In this document: positions 13,001-22,576 of the stretch, in pieces
Layout of the letters: the number at the start of each line of letters is the position of its first letter
Position numbering within the stretch: the stretch's first letter is position 1
Source: Tetracentron sinense
Taxonomy: Eukaryota; Streptophyta; Magnoliopsida; Trochodendrales; Trochodendraceae
Assembly (NCBI GenBank): GCA_015143295.1
Contig: CM026562.1
Location: 3,348,001-3,412,000, forward strand
Length of the DNA stretch: 64,000 nt
Direction: 5' to 3'
Program-made: the position numbers and the translations under genes
The notes under the pieces: model-generated
Seen by the model: the letters and a program-made list of their open reading frames with translations, nothing else
Database searches by the model: none
Told to the model about the DNA's origin: nothing

Positions 13001-16000
13001 GAGGTGTCTTTACTAATGTGCGAACTACTCACAAAATTTCGTAATTTTTGGAATACGAGAGAATATATTAGGAATATAATTCCACGACTGGTCCTAAAAT
13101 TTCAGAAATCTAACAACTTCATATTAATTCAAATTAAAATGTCTAAACCTAAAATATGATTATCAAACTTCACATATTTCATTAAAAACTTTGAATGAAG
13201 CTAATCATGATTCAAGAAAAATATATCTACTTCAAAAGTATACATATAAATTATTAACCCTAATAAAAACACAAAAAAAAAAAAACCAAATGATTCATTA
13301 ATATTTTGTTTTTCTTCAAAGATAGAGGATGATCTACTTACATGAAATCAAGAAACTACAATCTATCCTTGATTCTTTTCCTTTTCTTCTCTTTCGTGCT
13401 ATGGCAAAAGAAACTTTCATTTTCTCCTTATTCTCCTTCTCCATAGCAATAAAAATCAGGGCTGTAAAAAGAAACCTAATATCATCTTAAGGTTGTATTT
13501 ATATGATAAGGGCTTATGAATTTTAATCTGAACCACAGATCTCATTAAAATCTTATCTTTAATTAAGTTTTTGATGTGGTGTATGTGTGTAGCATATTAA
13601 TGTGTAAGTGATCTTTTAATTTCTTGGGTTACTACAGAAATAGGGTGTGATCGAAACAGATAAAAGGATACGTAGATGACACATTATGATAGAGAAGACT
13701 CCAAGTAAAGTTATCATCTTATGTCGTTCGGATAAATGTGTTGCTAACAAATGTTCCAGAGTTAGAACTGGCATTCCCAAATTGTTTCATTGACAGTAAA
13801 AAATTATTATGCATGAGTTACTAGCAAAGGTGATATGTGCTAATTGGTTTGGCCAGATGAACCTTATCTCTGATTAAAAGAACTTATTGTCTCGAACCTT
13901 GAGTCACAGGCCACAACATGAACCCAATTTGAAGGTTTGTAAGTAGTAGACGAATATGTGCACAGTCCAGAAAAAATGGGCTCTTTTCTAGTTGACTATT
14001 TTTGACAGTCTTCTCCACATATGGTGGAGGGACTCTCTGAAGTATGGAGTATCTGATATTGTTAAACTGAAAATCTCAAGTCCGAGCCCCATGATAATCC
14101 TAGACAAACCTTAGCATATTCTTGTATTTTGGGAAGTCCTTATGACAAGCACCCACAACAATCAGTGTAATGGGATCCATTACAAAACTCAAAACCTGAG
14201 GTAATCAAACAAATTTGTCTCACAACTAATGTATTTATCTCATATTGTTGTTGACAGAACGTGCGAAAGCACTGGGGCTATGGCAGATTTGAGGAGTGAT
14301 AGTGAGATAGTCTGATGGATGGCTGAATATAAGGCTTCACTATCCTATACAACAATAGAATTGTCTTATTGGGAATCATAAGGCATTGTTATGGATTTTA
14401 ATTGACTAGGATGGCATAATAGGACTCGTGTTGCCGACCCCAAATATTTGGGGATGAGGCATTGATGATGATGATTTATTTCAATGCATTAAAAATGGGT
14501 TATTTCCTGAATTTCCTCTATGAATCACAGTCCATATCTTATATATAATTATATATATATATATACCTTGAGTCTGGACATTTAAAGTCAAAGCTTCTAT
14601 GATATGTGGATCATGTAAATCTGAAGCAAAGTCTGGATAACAATTAAAGTAAACTGGACCATGGGTTGTACTAGTCTGGATTGCTCCTAAGAGGCTATCT
14701 GAAAAGTTTAAGAACCTACAGTCTCTAAGACATAGTAAAATAGAACTATTTATTCCTAATCTGGAAAGCGGCTTGGCTGCCACCTGTATCATACCAAGGT
14801 GAATAAAGTTGTATTTTTTCTTAAATTTTCCTATAATATCTTTATCTAATAATTTATAAGTATTAAAAGTATGATTTTTTAAAGTAAGAGTGCATTCGAC
14901 TGTTTTGATAGAGTATGAGGTGAATAGTAATCCTCCGGATAATTGAGTTTCCAGAAAGTTGGAATTTATTCAATATTGTCAAACCTCCTCCAATTCCAGT
15001 CCAAGAACCAAACCAGGTAATAGACCACAGGAATGGTACAGTAGAGTTAAGATTTCCCAGATTAATTAGAAATCCTTCTTACAGGATACCTTCTAGAGAT
15101 CCTTGTTACAACTTAACAAGTATACCTTCCAGATCATCTTGTTCTAGTATACCTAGTACAAGTACAATACATTTAGAAAATACTTCAAGACTTCTTCTAC
15201 AAACTCCCATACATACTCCAATACAGACTTCCATAAATACGCCTCTTCCAAGGTACATCCATACTCAACCAGTCAGGTCTTCTCCTGAACAGGTTATCAA
15301 TCTAGAAAAAGTTAGAAATTCTTCTATTCCAGAACCGTATTATACGGAACATAGTGATAACTTCCAGAATACAAATATTCCAAATATTTCTTCAAGTACT
15401 TCTCCAAATCTCTTTCCAATACATTCAGACATGAATCCACCTAATGTTTACACATGTAATATGTTAGAAATTACAACAGAATACCAGATAGATTATGATA
15501 AGCTTAATTCAAATTTGAATCTTCCAATTAACAAAAGTAAAAGACTTTGGTTATTAGACCACTTTAGTCAAGAAAAAATAGATAAGATTACTCAAGAATA
15601 TATAAAAGATATTAAGAAAGCAAGAACACATCTCACTTTCTTTCTATGGTTTATTAATTATTGTAAAAAGAATAATATAAACATTTCTAGATTCCCATTT
15701 GCTTCCACTAGTCACAGCAAACCTTTAGCTCTTAATTTATATAATGTCCCAGTACCCAACTTTAGTAATCCATATTGTAAACAATGTTATTTTATAGGAT
15801 ATTTCTTACAATGTTATGAATGCACCGAAAGGATAGCTAGTAAAACAAAAGAATATTATAATAAGTTAATCCAAGATGCTTATTCCATTCAGAACACTAA
15901 TAATTATGTTCCCTCCACTCACATAGATAATGATTACATTAGTGTGAATGTTACTACCACTAGTAAGTCCACTTGGATTTTAGATAATGAACGTAGTACA

Positions 16001-17947
16001 AAAACACAAGCCATTCATCCTCCATTTAATAAGATAAAACTTCCCCTAGGAAATAATGCTTTTGTGTCTTGTGCACCCCTTAAAGAAAAAAATGAAAATG
16101 AACCAGTTGCTCCATCAGATATTAAAAGAATTATGGAACAAAATAATTACACTAATATCCATCTTAAAACCTTAGGAGAACAGATGACTAGAGTAAAACA
16201 CATCATAGCTACAGAACCCATATCTCGTCAAATTCCAGAAAGTTCTAGTAGACATTATGACATTCCAGTCACATTTTCTAAACAAGACGATATCCCTTAA
16301 TTTAGTCCTTATGAAATTCCTAAACAATATAATCATGAGTTAGCTAAGGCTGCACTCATCACTAGATTAGATAATAGACTTAAAGAATTAGAAAATGATG
16401 TTAGTTCAGTCATAAACAAAGAAGTTCCAGAAACTCCCCAACCAGATGCTTCATTTGCTTGTCCTTTAGAATTAGTCAAGATTCCACAAATAGATATTTT
16501 ATCCGCTTGTCCTTTAGAATTAATAAATTCAGATGATGATGAGATAGTTAGAATAGAAAAAGCTTTTAGTCCTTAAAAAACCCCAATTTCTCATAGTCAA
16601 TATTCTAGTTTAAATAAAGTAGAATGGGGTCAACCTTCTTCTTCCCATACCAGAAATTACTATTCCAGACCTACTTTTCTAGATATGCAATTTGAAGAAT
16701 TACATCCATATAGTTAGAATTCTTATAAAAGTGGTACCATTTATGAATGGAATATTGATGGTCTGTTGGAACACCAGATTGTAGATAGGCTTCAAGAAAT
16801 GACTATGGTTAGCAATACTTATCAAGTCAACAACATTTCAGATCATGCTATAGCTCAATCTTTAGTCGCCGGATTTACTGGTCAACTCCAAGGTTGGTGG
16901 GATAATTGTCTCACCTTTGACAATAGAAGAATAATTCTTAGTGCTTATAAACATGACGCAGATGGCAATCCTATTCTGGATGTTAATGGTCAACAAATCC
17001 AGGATGTAGTAGCTAATCTCCTATTTTCCATTTATAAACATTGGTTAGGTGATTCATCCATGTTTAAAGATAGACCAGCTGATTTACTCATTAATCTTTC
17101 CTGTAAACAGCTTTCAGATTATATATATATATATATATAAACAAAATATCTTATAAGAGCAACCCAAATAACAAAGAATCCTATATTACTGTGTACTGGA
17201 GAGGGAAGAGGGTATAGTATTTACCAAAGATATACAGGATTTGCAGTTACTGGTTTGGAGATTTCTTATTTCTAGCGATGGGATTTAGGATTCATCAATG
17301 TGAATAAACCTTGCTCTGCTGGTCTGTTGGTAGAACATTCTTGTCTTAATGGTCTCCCTATTGGGTACCTTAAAATCTTCAACACTGCTACTTAAGGACT
17401 AATAGTGTTCATGGCTTAGTTTCACTTTCTGATATCATTCTTCCTGATGCTCTCACCCACAGGATTGCCCTCATTAACTTTCCATTGTGTAGGTAGAGTC
17501 CGTAACGAACCAAGAAGAAGTCGAACTGCGTGCGAAAATTGAAGCACTTGGATTAGAGGTCACCAAAGTTCCATCAAAGCCATCAGGGCATATTGATGAG
17601 GTAAGCTCCAGATTCATTAGAGCAACTTCATATGCGAAATCTTCCTTATAGTTATAGCTTTTCTTTTGAAGGATAAACATCCTTACATAGAAGGTTTTGC
17701 TTCTTGTGTCCATGGTTGTTTTTAGTTGGAAATAGCCAAGGAGTTGGACAAATTATCGGCAAAGTTGGATGATGTAGATGAGATGATATCCTCAGCCATG
17801 GCTGCAGATCCACAGGTGCAGTCTCTTTTAAGTAGTACAGCCGATCTATGGATGCCGGTCATCACAGCTACTTCTGATGAAAGGCGTAATTTTACAGCTT
17901 CAATTGAAGACAGTAATCCTGACACCCAAGGTAAGAATTCTGATTGA
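4089..17947 (+). CDS. Small conserved plant protein of unknown function, three exons with a giant first intron
   Basis: The predicted exons are 4089-4151, 17493-17600 and 17726-17947. All joins are GT-AG in phase 0 and give 130 residues. The protein starts MAEEGKADAQLFQLLSHLLQ, continues VESVTNQEEVELRAKIEALG, and ends with an acidic, helix-prone part (KELDKLSAKLDDVDEMISSA) and a WMPVITATSDERRNF segment. No catalytic motif, signal peptide or membrane segment is visible; heptad-like leucines suggest a short coiled coil. From memory it resembles a conserved unnamed plant protein, but I cannot assign a function. The start is chosen as the first ATG after a TATA-like box with good context (ACCATGGC). 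Intron 1 is 13,341 bp and mostly transposons; intron 2 is 125 bp. Near the end, CCAAG/GTAAGA at about 17930 looks like a splice donor, so a longer 3' form is possible. Confidence 0.78.
4692..6490 (+). mobile_element. 5'-truncated L1-type LINE in intron 1
   Basis: A perfect 14-bp target duplication TAGTGTTGTTTCTA flanks the copy at 4678-4691 and 6491-6504. The insert begins just before the RT catalytic box (FADDT at about 4797-4811) and runs through the thumb region ([13 protein letters not shown] at about 4985-5025), the C-terminal region (RDRRIWVRDNNGQFSVRSLL at 5749-5808) and a zinc-binding RT-type segment (HLNMRWWKLANRCYLC at about 5930). It ends in a short A-rich tail. Frames are interrupted several times, so it is dead. 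It belongs to the same family as the antisense copy at 33.5-35.4 kb, sharing [10 protein letters not shown] and RLRRDLN. Confidence 0.88.
6554..8050. mobile_element. Non-autonomous hAT element
   Basis: The 8-bp target duplication GTCATCAC lies at 6546-6553 and 8051-8058. The terminal inverted repeats are CAGTGTTCTAAAAGGCG at the left and CGCCTTTTAAAACATTG at the right. The first and last 150 bp are packed with short GAGGCTC/GCCTCAAGG repeats, as expected of subterminal transposase-binding sites. No transposase frame is present. A second hAT is inserted at 7016-7786. The same family recurs at 41113-42557 and, in part, at 43225-43870. Confidence 0.87.
7016..7786. mobile_element. Second hAT element nested inside the first
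   Basis: Perfect 8-bp duplications TCCACCAC flank it at 7008-7015 and 7787-7794. The ends are CATAGTTGTCAAGGGCG and CGCCGTTAACAACTATG, an imperfect inverted repeat of about 17 bp, with GGCGAC/GAGGCG repeats next to each end. It is 771 bp with an A/T-rich core and no coding capacity. It must be younger than the host hAT at 6554-8050, which it interrupts. Confidence 0.87.
8059..9998. other. Intron 1 sequence without recognised features
   Basis: About 1.9 kb of A/T-rich intron between the hAT and the solo LTR. A short open frame at 8731-8943 (MWNCSSGIGMM start) has no recognised domain and no splice context, so it is not called. Probably original intron sequence or very decayed repeats. Confidence 0.5.
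10784..12200. mobile_element. hAT element inside the solo LTR
   Basis: Perfect 8-bp duplications CTTTCAAC lie at 10776-10783 and 12201-12208. The ends are CAAGGTTCTTAAAATCG and CGACATTTAGAACCTTG, continuing into CGATATATCG-rich subterminal sequence. The interior has a purine-rich block near 10935-11010, then repeated AAACCCTAACAAGGGTTATG-like segments at about 11200-11360, and the TTAGTGAATCTTAACC module at 11609-11624. No transposase is encoded. Confidence 0.87.
10886..10925. repeat. 40-bp perfect palindrome
   Basis: The left half is ATCGGTAGTTATCGCCGATA and the right half is its exact reverse complement, with no spacer. It lies in the subterminal part of the hAT at 10784-12200, where the shorter motif CGATATATCG recurs near both ends. 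Confidence 0.95.
13642..14379. other. Intron 1 sequence without recognised features
   Basis: About 0.7 kb between the solo LTR and the LINE-like tail. No frame, inverted repeat or known motif was recognised. Part of it may be the decayed body of the RTE-like element whose tail follows. Confidence 0.45.
14380..14474 (+). mobile_element. 3' tail of an RTE-type LINE
   Basis: The phrase GTTGCCGACCCCAAATATTT followed by GGGGATGAGGCATT and a GATGATGATGAT tail is the usual 3' end of plant RTE LINEs, which finish in a short trinucleotide repeat instead of poly-A. No RT frame is visible upstream, so only the 3' end is supported. The left edge is not defined. Confidence 0.55.
14920..17150 (+). mobile_element. 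Endogenous pararetrovirus-like (Caulimoviridae-like) fossil
   Basis: A proline/serine/threonine-rich stretch (about 14950-15420) is followed by a long Asn/Ile/Lys-rich open region at 15431-16300 and a piece at 16740-17118 with VAGFTGQLQGWWDN. That signature is typical of the coat/gag-like region of plant endogenous pararetroviruses and related elements. No RT or protease is present, so this is only a 5'/middle part of an element. It is broken, with several breaks, and it runs into a TA microsatellite. Family placement rests on remembered motifs; a gag-like region of another retroelement is the alternative. It lies in intron 1 of the small gene. Confidence 0.55.
17120..17139. repeat. AT dinucleotide microsatellite
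   Basis: Ten AT units abut the pararetrovirus-like remnant. The following 17141-17492 is the 3' end of intron 1, with no recognised element and a normal acceptor (TTGTGTAG) before exon 2. Confidence 0.9.
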
Positions 17948-19270
17948 TCATCATTAAACAATCAATAAGTGTATTTTTTTTTTAAAAAAAAATTTATGAC
18001 ATCTCAACTCAAGAAAAAAACTCTGTTTTTTAACCTACAAGATTACAATGAGTAGTGTTATCTTTCTGTCAATCTTTCTGTCAATCAATCTCTCTGGCTT
18101 TACTTCTCATTCTGTTATAGAGAAGCATATTTGTCACCATGGGCTAATGTTGCTGAACCATCATGTATAAAAAAGGACCAGCAATGTGCCCCTTAGCTTC
18201 ACGATGATCACTAACTGGTAACAATTAGATGGTGATTATGTAGTTGGTTCAATCACCTGTGCAGCTCTTCTAGTATTGAGAGCTGTCTTCTCCGACTGTC
18301 TTGTTGGAATCCTTTATATCTTCATAAAATATATTTTGAACCTAAGCCCCTATATACATGACCTTTGTGTAGCTCCGGGTCCAATTGGTGGGTCGCCTTC
18401 TGCGTCGAGTATAGCCCAAAAATCAGCTCGACCTGGTGCCTCTCTTATTGTATTAACTTTTGTTACTGATAGTTAAGTTATGCTTATATTATTTACGGAC
18501 TAGGTATTCTTGGAAGCAGTAATGGGGGTTGAGAGCTAACATCCAATGGGTGGTGGCACCAAGGTGATCACCTGAGCCAAAAAGAAGTATTGAACATAAA
18601 ACATGGACAGCCCCATATAACTTTGGCATTTCAATAGACCAAGTGATATTTAATCAACTCTTACCATTTAAATCCATTATTGCTTCGATGAACTGGAAGT
18701 TTATTCTTCTTGTTCTTGATTAGAATCAGCATTGAGATTGAATTCATAAACAGATATTCAATGTGGGATTGTTTGGCCAACATTTGGAGACCTATATGAA
18801 GTCATTTGGAAGTTGTGTCATTGTAGAGCATGGGGAACCTCACCCGATGAGGGAACGCCACACTTGAAGAAGATTTGACATTGGCTAATTTTTTTAGTGC
18901 TTACCCAATTACTTTTTATTTATTTTCAATAAATGAGCTGAACTTGAACTTAATTTTCAAGTCCAATTGCTTAATAAACCTAGCTCAAACGTGCATGCGG
19001 TCGGCTCATTTTCTTTATCATTCTCTTAAATTTAATTCTTATTTCTCATTTTTTAAGACAAAATTGTCTCATTGTGTATTATGTTTATAGGAAAGAGATA
19101 AAACACAGAAAAAAAGGATGATTTTTAAAACTGTTTCAACAAATAAAGCAATCCGTTGATTGACATAATGAAAACGAATTTACATAGTTATGTTTTATAT
19201 TTTGCATTACCTATGAAAAATATAAAAAATGACAAAAGAATATAACAATTACTTTTCATAAATGAAAGAT
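17948..19270. other. Region downstream of the small gene
   Basis: About 1.3 kb holding the presumed 3' UTR and intergenic DNA. No convincing exon follows the possible donor at about 17930. Short frames at 18276-18476 and 18875-19090 have no recognised domain. A stretch near 18940-19030 and one near 21230-21310 share GAGC/CAAGC-type phrases and may be decayed repeat. Confidence 0.45.
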
Positions 19271-20260
19271 GGTAAATTACACTGACCTACCTTGAGGTTT
19301 GGTAAAATTTCATAGACCTCCTCTCTTGTTTAAGAATTCACACTGCCCTCCCTTGTCTGGCTCATGAGGTTCACGCCGTTAAGAGAGGATACCCTTTAAC
19401 GATTTTGCCCCAATTTATTTAGAAACACTCTTGCTTTTGCTTGGTTTGAAGAGATTGAATCACAACCAATTGTGATTGAACTCATGGAGAGTTCAACCGC
19501 ACTCACAAGTCAACACATGCCTCTGTTAATTCTTATTCAGCGTGGTTAAGATTCACTAATCCTTAGGTTCAATAATCTAACTTTAGTTTATAGAATAAAA
19601 TATTAAAAAAACCTTTAACTCTAGTTAATAATTTTTAACCCTTAAGGGTTAATATTTTTTTTCTTCTAAAAACCAAAGTTAGATGGTTGAAACCTAAGGG
19701 TTAGTGAATCTTAACCATGGTTAATAGGGGTTAATGGGGACACGTTTTGACTTGTGAATGCCTCCCCGAGTCAAGTTACTGGAATTGAGATGGAGAATGC
19801 TGGTCATCATTAGTTTTTGTTTCATTTATTTTTTCCTTTCTTTGTCTCATATGTTTGAGAGCAAGCCAAGTTACTTGAATTGGGATGGAGAATGCCGGTC
19901 CCCGCCCCTTATTTTAACAACCATTCAACCTTGATTTAAAAAAAAATAAAAATACATTTTAATCTTAGTTTAGTTAAGATGAATCATAGTTAGAAAAAGT
20001 TTAAAAGGGACACGTAGTGCGGGGTCTCCTATTTTATTGCATTGACTCACTTTCACTTTAAGAAGGGTAGTTTGGACCTTTTAAAATGTGTAAATCATGA
20101 CATCAGCAAAGTTTATCTATGCGGGTAAAGGAAAACTAATAGAAAAAGAGTATTTGTTACAAACAATTATAGTTGAGGGGAGGGCAATGTAATTTCAAAA
20201 ACAAGAGGAGAGGTATTTGAAATTTCACCAAATCCAAGGGGAGGTTAATGTAATTTATCC
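19271..20260. mobile_element. Mutator-like non-autonomous element with long inverted repeats
   Basis: The left end (GGTAAATTACACTGACCTAC) and the right end (GGTTAATGTAATTTATCC) form imperfect inverted repeats of about 100 bp, continuing through AGGTTTGGTAAAATTTCA and its counterpart TGAAATTTCACCAAAT. Long inverted repeats and no coding frame fit a Mutator-like element. The 9-bp flanks do not match cleanly. The interior carries two inverted copies of the GGTTAAGATTCACTAA motif (19544-19559 and 19701-19716). Confidence 0.65.
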
Positions 20261-20495
20261 AAAGAAAAATAGTAATTTTAAAAGTATTTTTTAAACCGGC
20301 GTTTAAATATGTTTAAATATGAGGCAGAGCTATGGTTCAAAACGTTTGAGTGGAACTCTCCTATTTAACGTGTAGGGAGAAAAATAGTAGCAATTTTACG
20401 AATATTTCTCTCTTTAATTACAAGATTACCACTAACTTTACAAAAGGATAGCTCCCCACAAACACTTTGAAGCACCTCATATTTAAACTCCTTTA

Positions 20496-20831
20496 GGGTG
20501 TGTTCATTTGGAGGGTAAATGGGTGGGAGAAAGTAAAGTGAAGTAAAGTAAAAGAAAAGTTTAGTTTCTTTTGTGTATTTGGTTTGAGAGAAAAGTGTTG
20601 GGGGAAAGTATAATTTTTTCCAAAATTATCCCTTGCTCTTTTAAGGAATATAATTATGCAAAATGGTAGAATGAGAATAGTGAGTTTTTACTTCACTTTC
20701 TCTCACAATTCCTTCAAAAAGATATAGTATATGTTGAGGTTTTACTTCATCTCACTGTCCCTCAAACCGAGTACTCACTTTCCACCACTTTCACCTACTT
20801 TCTTACACTTTCATACCAAACGAACACACCC
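20496..20831. mobile_element. Tourist-like (PIF/Harbinger) MITE
   Basis: The ends are GGGTGTGTTCATTTGG and CCAAACGAACACACCC, nearly perfect inverted repeats. TTA lies on both sides (20493-20495, 20832-20834), the usual PIF/Harbinger target duplication. It is 336 bp with no frame. Confidence 0.82.
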
Positions 20832-22056
20832 TTAAGAAATAGTACAATTAGGGTACTGAATAGTAGGATAGTTATTTTTCATAGATGAAAAGGATAAATT
20901 TTAAAATTTAAAATACCTTCATGACGAAAAGCGGCGCTCCCTTTTCAGTGTAAAACTGTGGCAATCTTGTCATTGAGGTGAGACGGTGTTCAATAAAATT
21001 GTCACTCTCACTCTAGTAAATTACAAAAGTGCTATCGCCTTACGCTAAAAAAAAAAGGAAGTTCGATCTATTCTTATTTTTCCGTCTTGACGTAGAACTC
21101 TGTCTCAAAATTACACTGAATTTTAAAAGTGTGTTTCAACCAATAAAACAAATGAAGTACAAAATGATAGAATATTTACTTTTCTTTGACATCTGACCTG
21201 AGTTAATCTCGAATTTGGCAATTTTTTAATGAGAGCTTGAATAAGAATTCTCAAGCTTAAGCCGAGTTTGAACAAACCTATACTTTGCTAACCGAGCCTG
21301 ACCACCATAATATTCAACTCAACTTGGCTCGGTATCACCCTACAAACCGCCCCACCCTACAAACCACCCCATATGTTCTTTGTTTGGTTTCGGTGATAAC
21401 TCTATTCAGATTTCAGATATAGATAGTGGGGTTGTAACCATCCTTTTCTAGATAAATAATCCCCCCAAATGCATGTTTTTGCACATCCAGAATGATAGCC
21501 TAAAAAAGAAGTGTCATTTACGAACGGCAACAAAAAAATGAGATGACTTACTTAATTATTCTTCACAAATCCATCAGTAGTAATTACTAGCATTGTTAAC
21601 CCCGATAAAAAAATACTTAGCTCTGCCCTCCATTAAAAAATGGGTGCCAAGCCACCAACTTAACCACATTACGATGCTTGTACACCTAGTAGTTGCCTTA
21701 GTTGGTAATGAGAAAGTTCGAAGGAGCTCAAACACTTTTTTGTTCTAGACTAAATACCGATTGGTCTAAGTGTCAAAAGACGAATGATATAAATTTGCTG
21801 GGCGAGTTTGGGATGGAGAAATACACGTACGTTTATCTCAATTTATTTTTCTTTGGTTAAACGCTTATCTCAAATTCGGGTTAAGTTTCTATGAGAATTG
21901 TTTTAGTGAACCTCAAATTTTTATTGATTAGACATTTGTGAAAAATTAATTTGTTTGGACCTTATGTTTGAAGAAATTATTTTTGAGACTCCCAATAACC
22001 GTTTTATGGGCCAAAAGGTGTGATCGAGATACAGACGTGTATAACACACGTTCTTT
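20832..22056. other. Intergenic stretch without recognised genes
   Basis: About 1.2 kb of A/T-rich DNA. A small local duplication (CCTACAAACCGCCCCA / CCTACAAACCACCCCA at about 21341-21371) is present. No frame, RNA gene or complete transposon was recognised. Confidence 0.45.
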
Positions 22057-22073
22057 AACTAAAAATAATTAAG

Positions 22074-22560
22074 GAATTGGCGTGGTGGCCAGAAATTTTA
22101 GAGGCACCTTTTTAGGTGGCCATATTCGAGGTCTTATGAGGGGATCTCTTTTAGCGGCTGAAGCGCTGACCCTATGGTATGCGACGGAGTTTGCTTTAGC
22201 CCATAATTGGATTTCAGTCTGCTTTCACTCTGATGTGAGCATTTTGGTGAAACAGGTGCTCTCTTCTCTTTGTTCTATCTCAGCTTAAAATGGCCCCATT
22301 GTTAGGGATATCTAAGCCAATTTATTGCACTTCCATCAAAGTTTGTTGGAGTTCATTCTGCGTCATCGGAATGGTTTTGCACATCTTCTAGCAGCCTGGG
22401 CGTTGGCTTTAAGTTCTTAGGGGTTTTTCAATGTGCAACAGTTAATTGCCTGGGACTGTTGCGCTTTTTCTTTGACTGAGGTCGGAGACCCCCTCTAGGA
22501 GTGATTCCTCCTATAGGGTGTTTGTTTAAATGATATTTTAACGTAAAAAAAAAACAAAAA
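22074..22560 (+). mobile_element. Severely 5'-truncated LINE (RNase H end only)
   Basis: A perfect 17-bp target duplication AACTAAAAATAATTAAG flanks it at 22057-22073 and 22561-22577. The frame carries the plant LINE C-terminal RNase H (GIGVVARNFRGTFLGG, AAEALTLWYATEFAL, FHSDVSILVKQVL), with later interruptions, and an A-rich tail at 22545-22560. At 487 bp this is a typical target-primed, truncated insertion. It landed just beside the end of the Mutator-like element at 22577. Confidence 0.88.
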
Positions 22561-22576
22561 AACTAAAAATAATTAA

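Larger units (their letters stand above)
10004..13636 (+). mobile_element. Solo LTR (Ty3/gypsy-like) with a hAT inside
   Basis: It starts TGTCACGCCCCAAAACCC and ends GGGTTACTACA, the TG...CA form. Five-base flanks are GAAGT (9999-10003) and GAAAT (13637-13641), a target duplication with one mismatch. Without the 1.4-kb hAT at 10784-12200 it is about 2.2 kb. The TGTCACGCCCC opening is common in Del/Tekay-type chromovirus LTRs. A TATA-like TATTTATATG lies at about 13497. There is no internal region, so it is a solo LTR left by recombination. It is an old fossil. Confidence 0.72.

Noticed and set aside
19262-20269. 9-bp target duplication for the Mutator-like element
   Set aside because: ATGAAAGAT and AAAGAAAAA do not match well enough to claim one.
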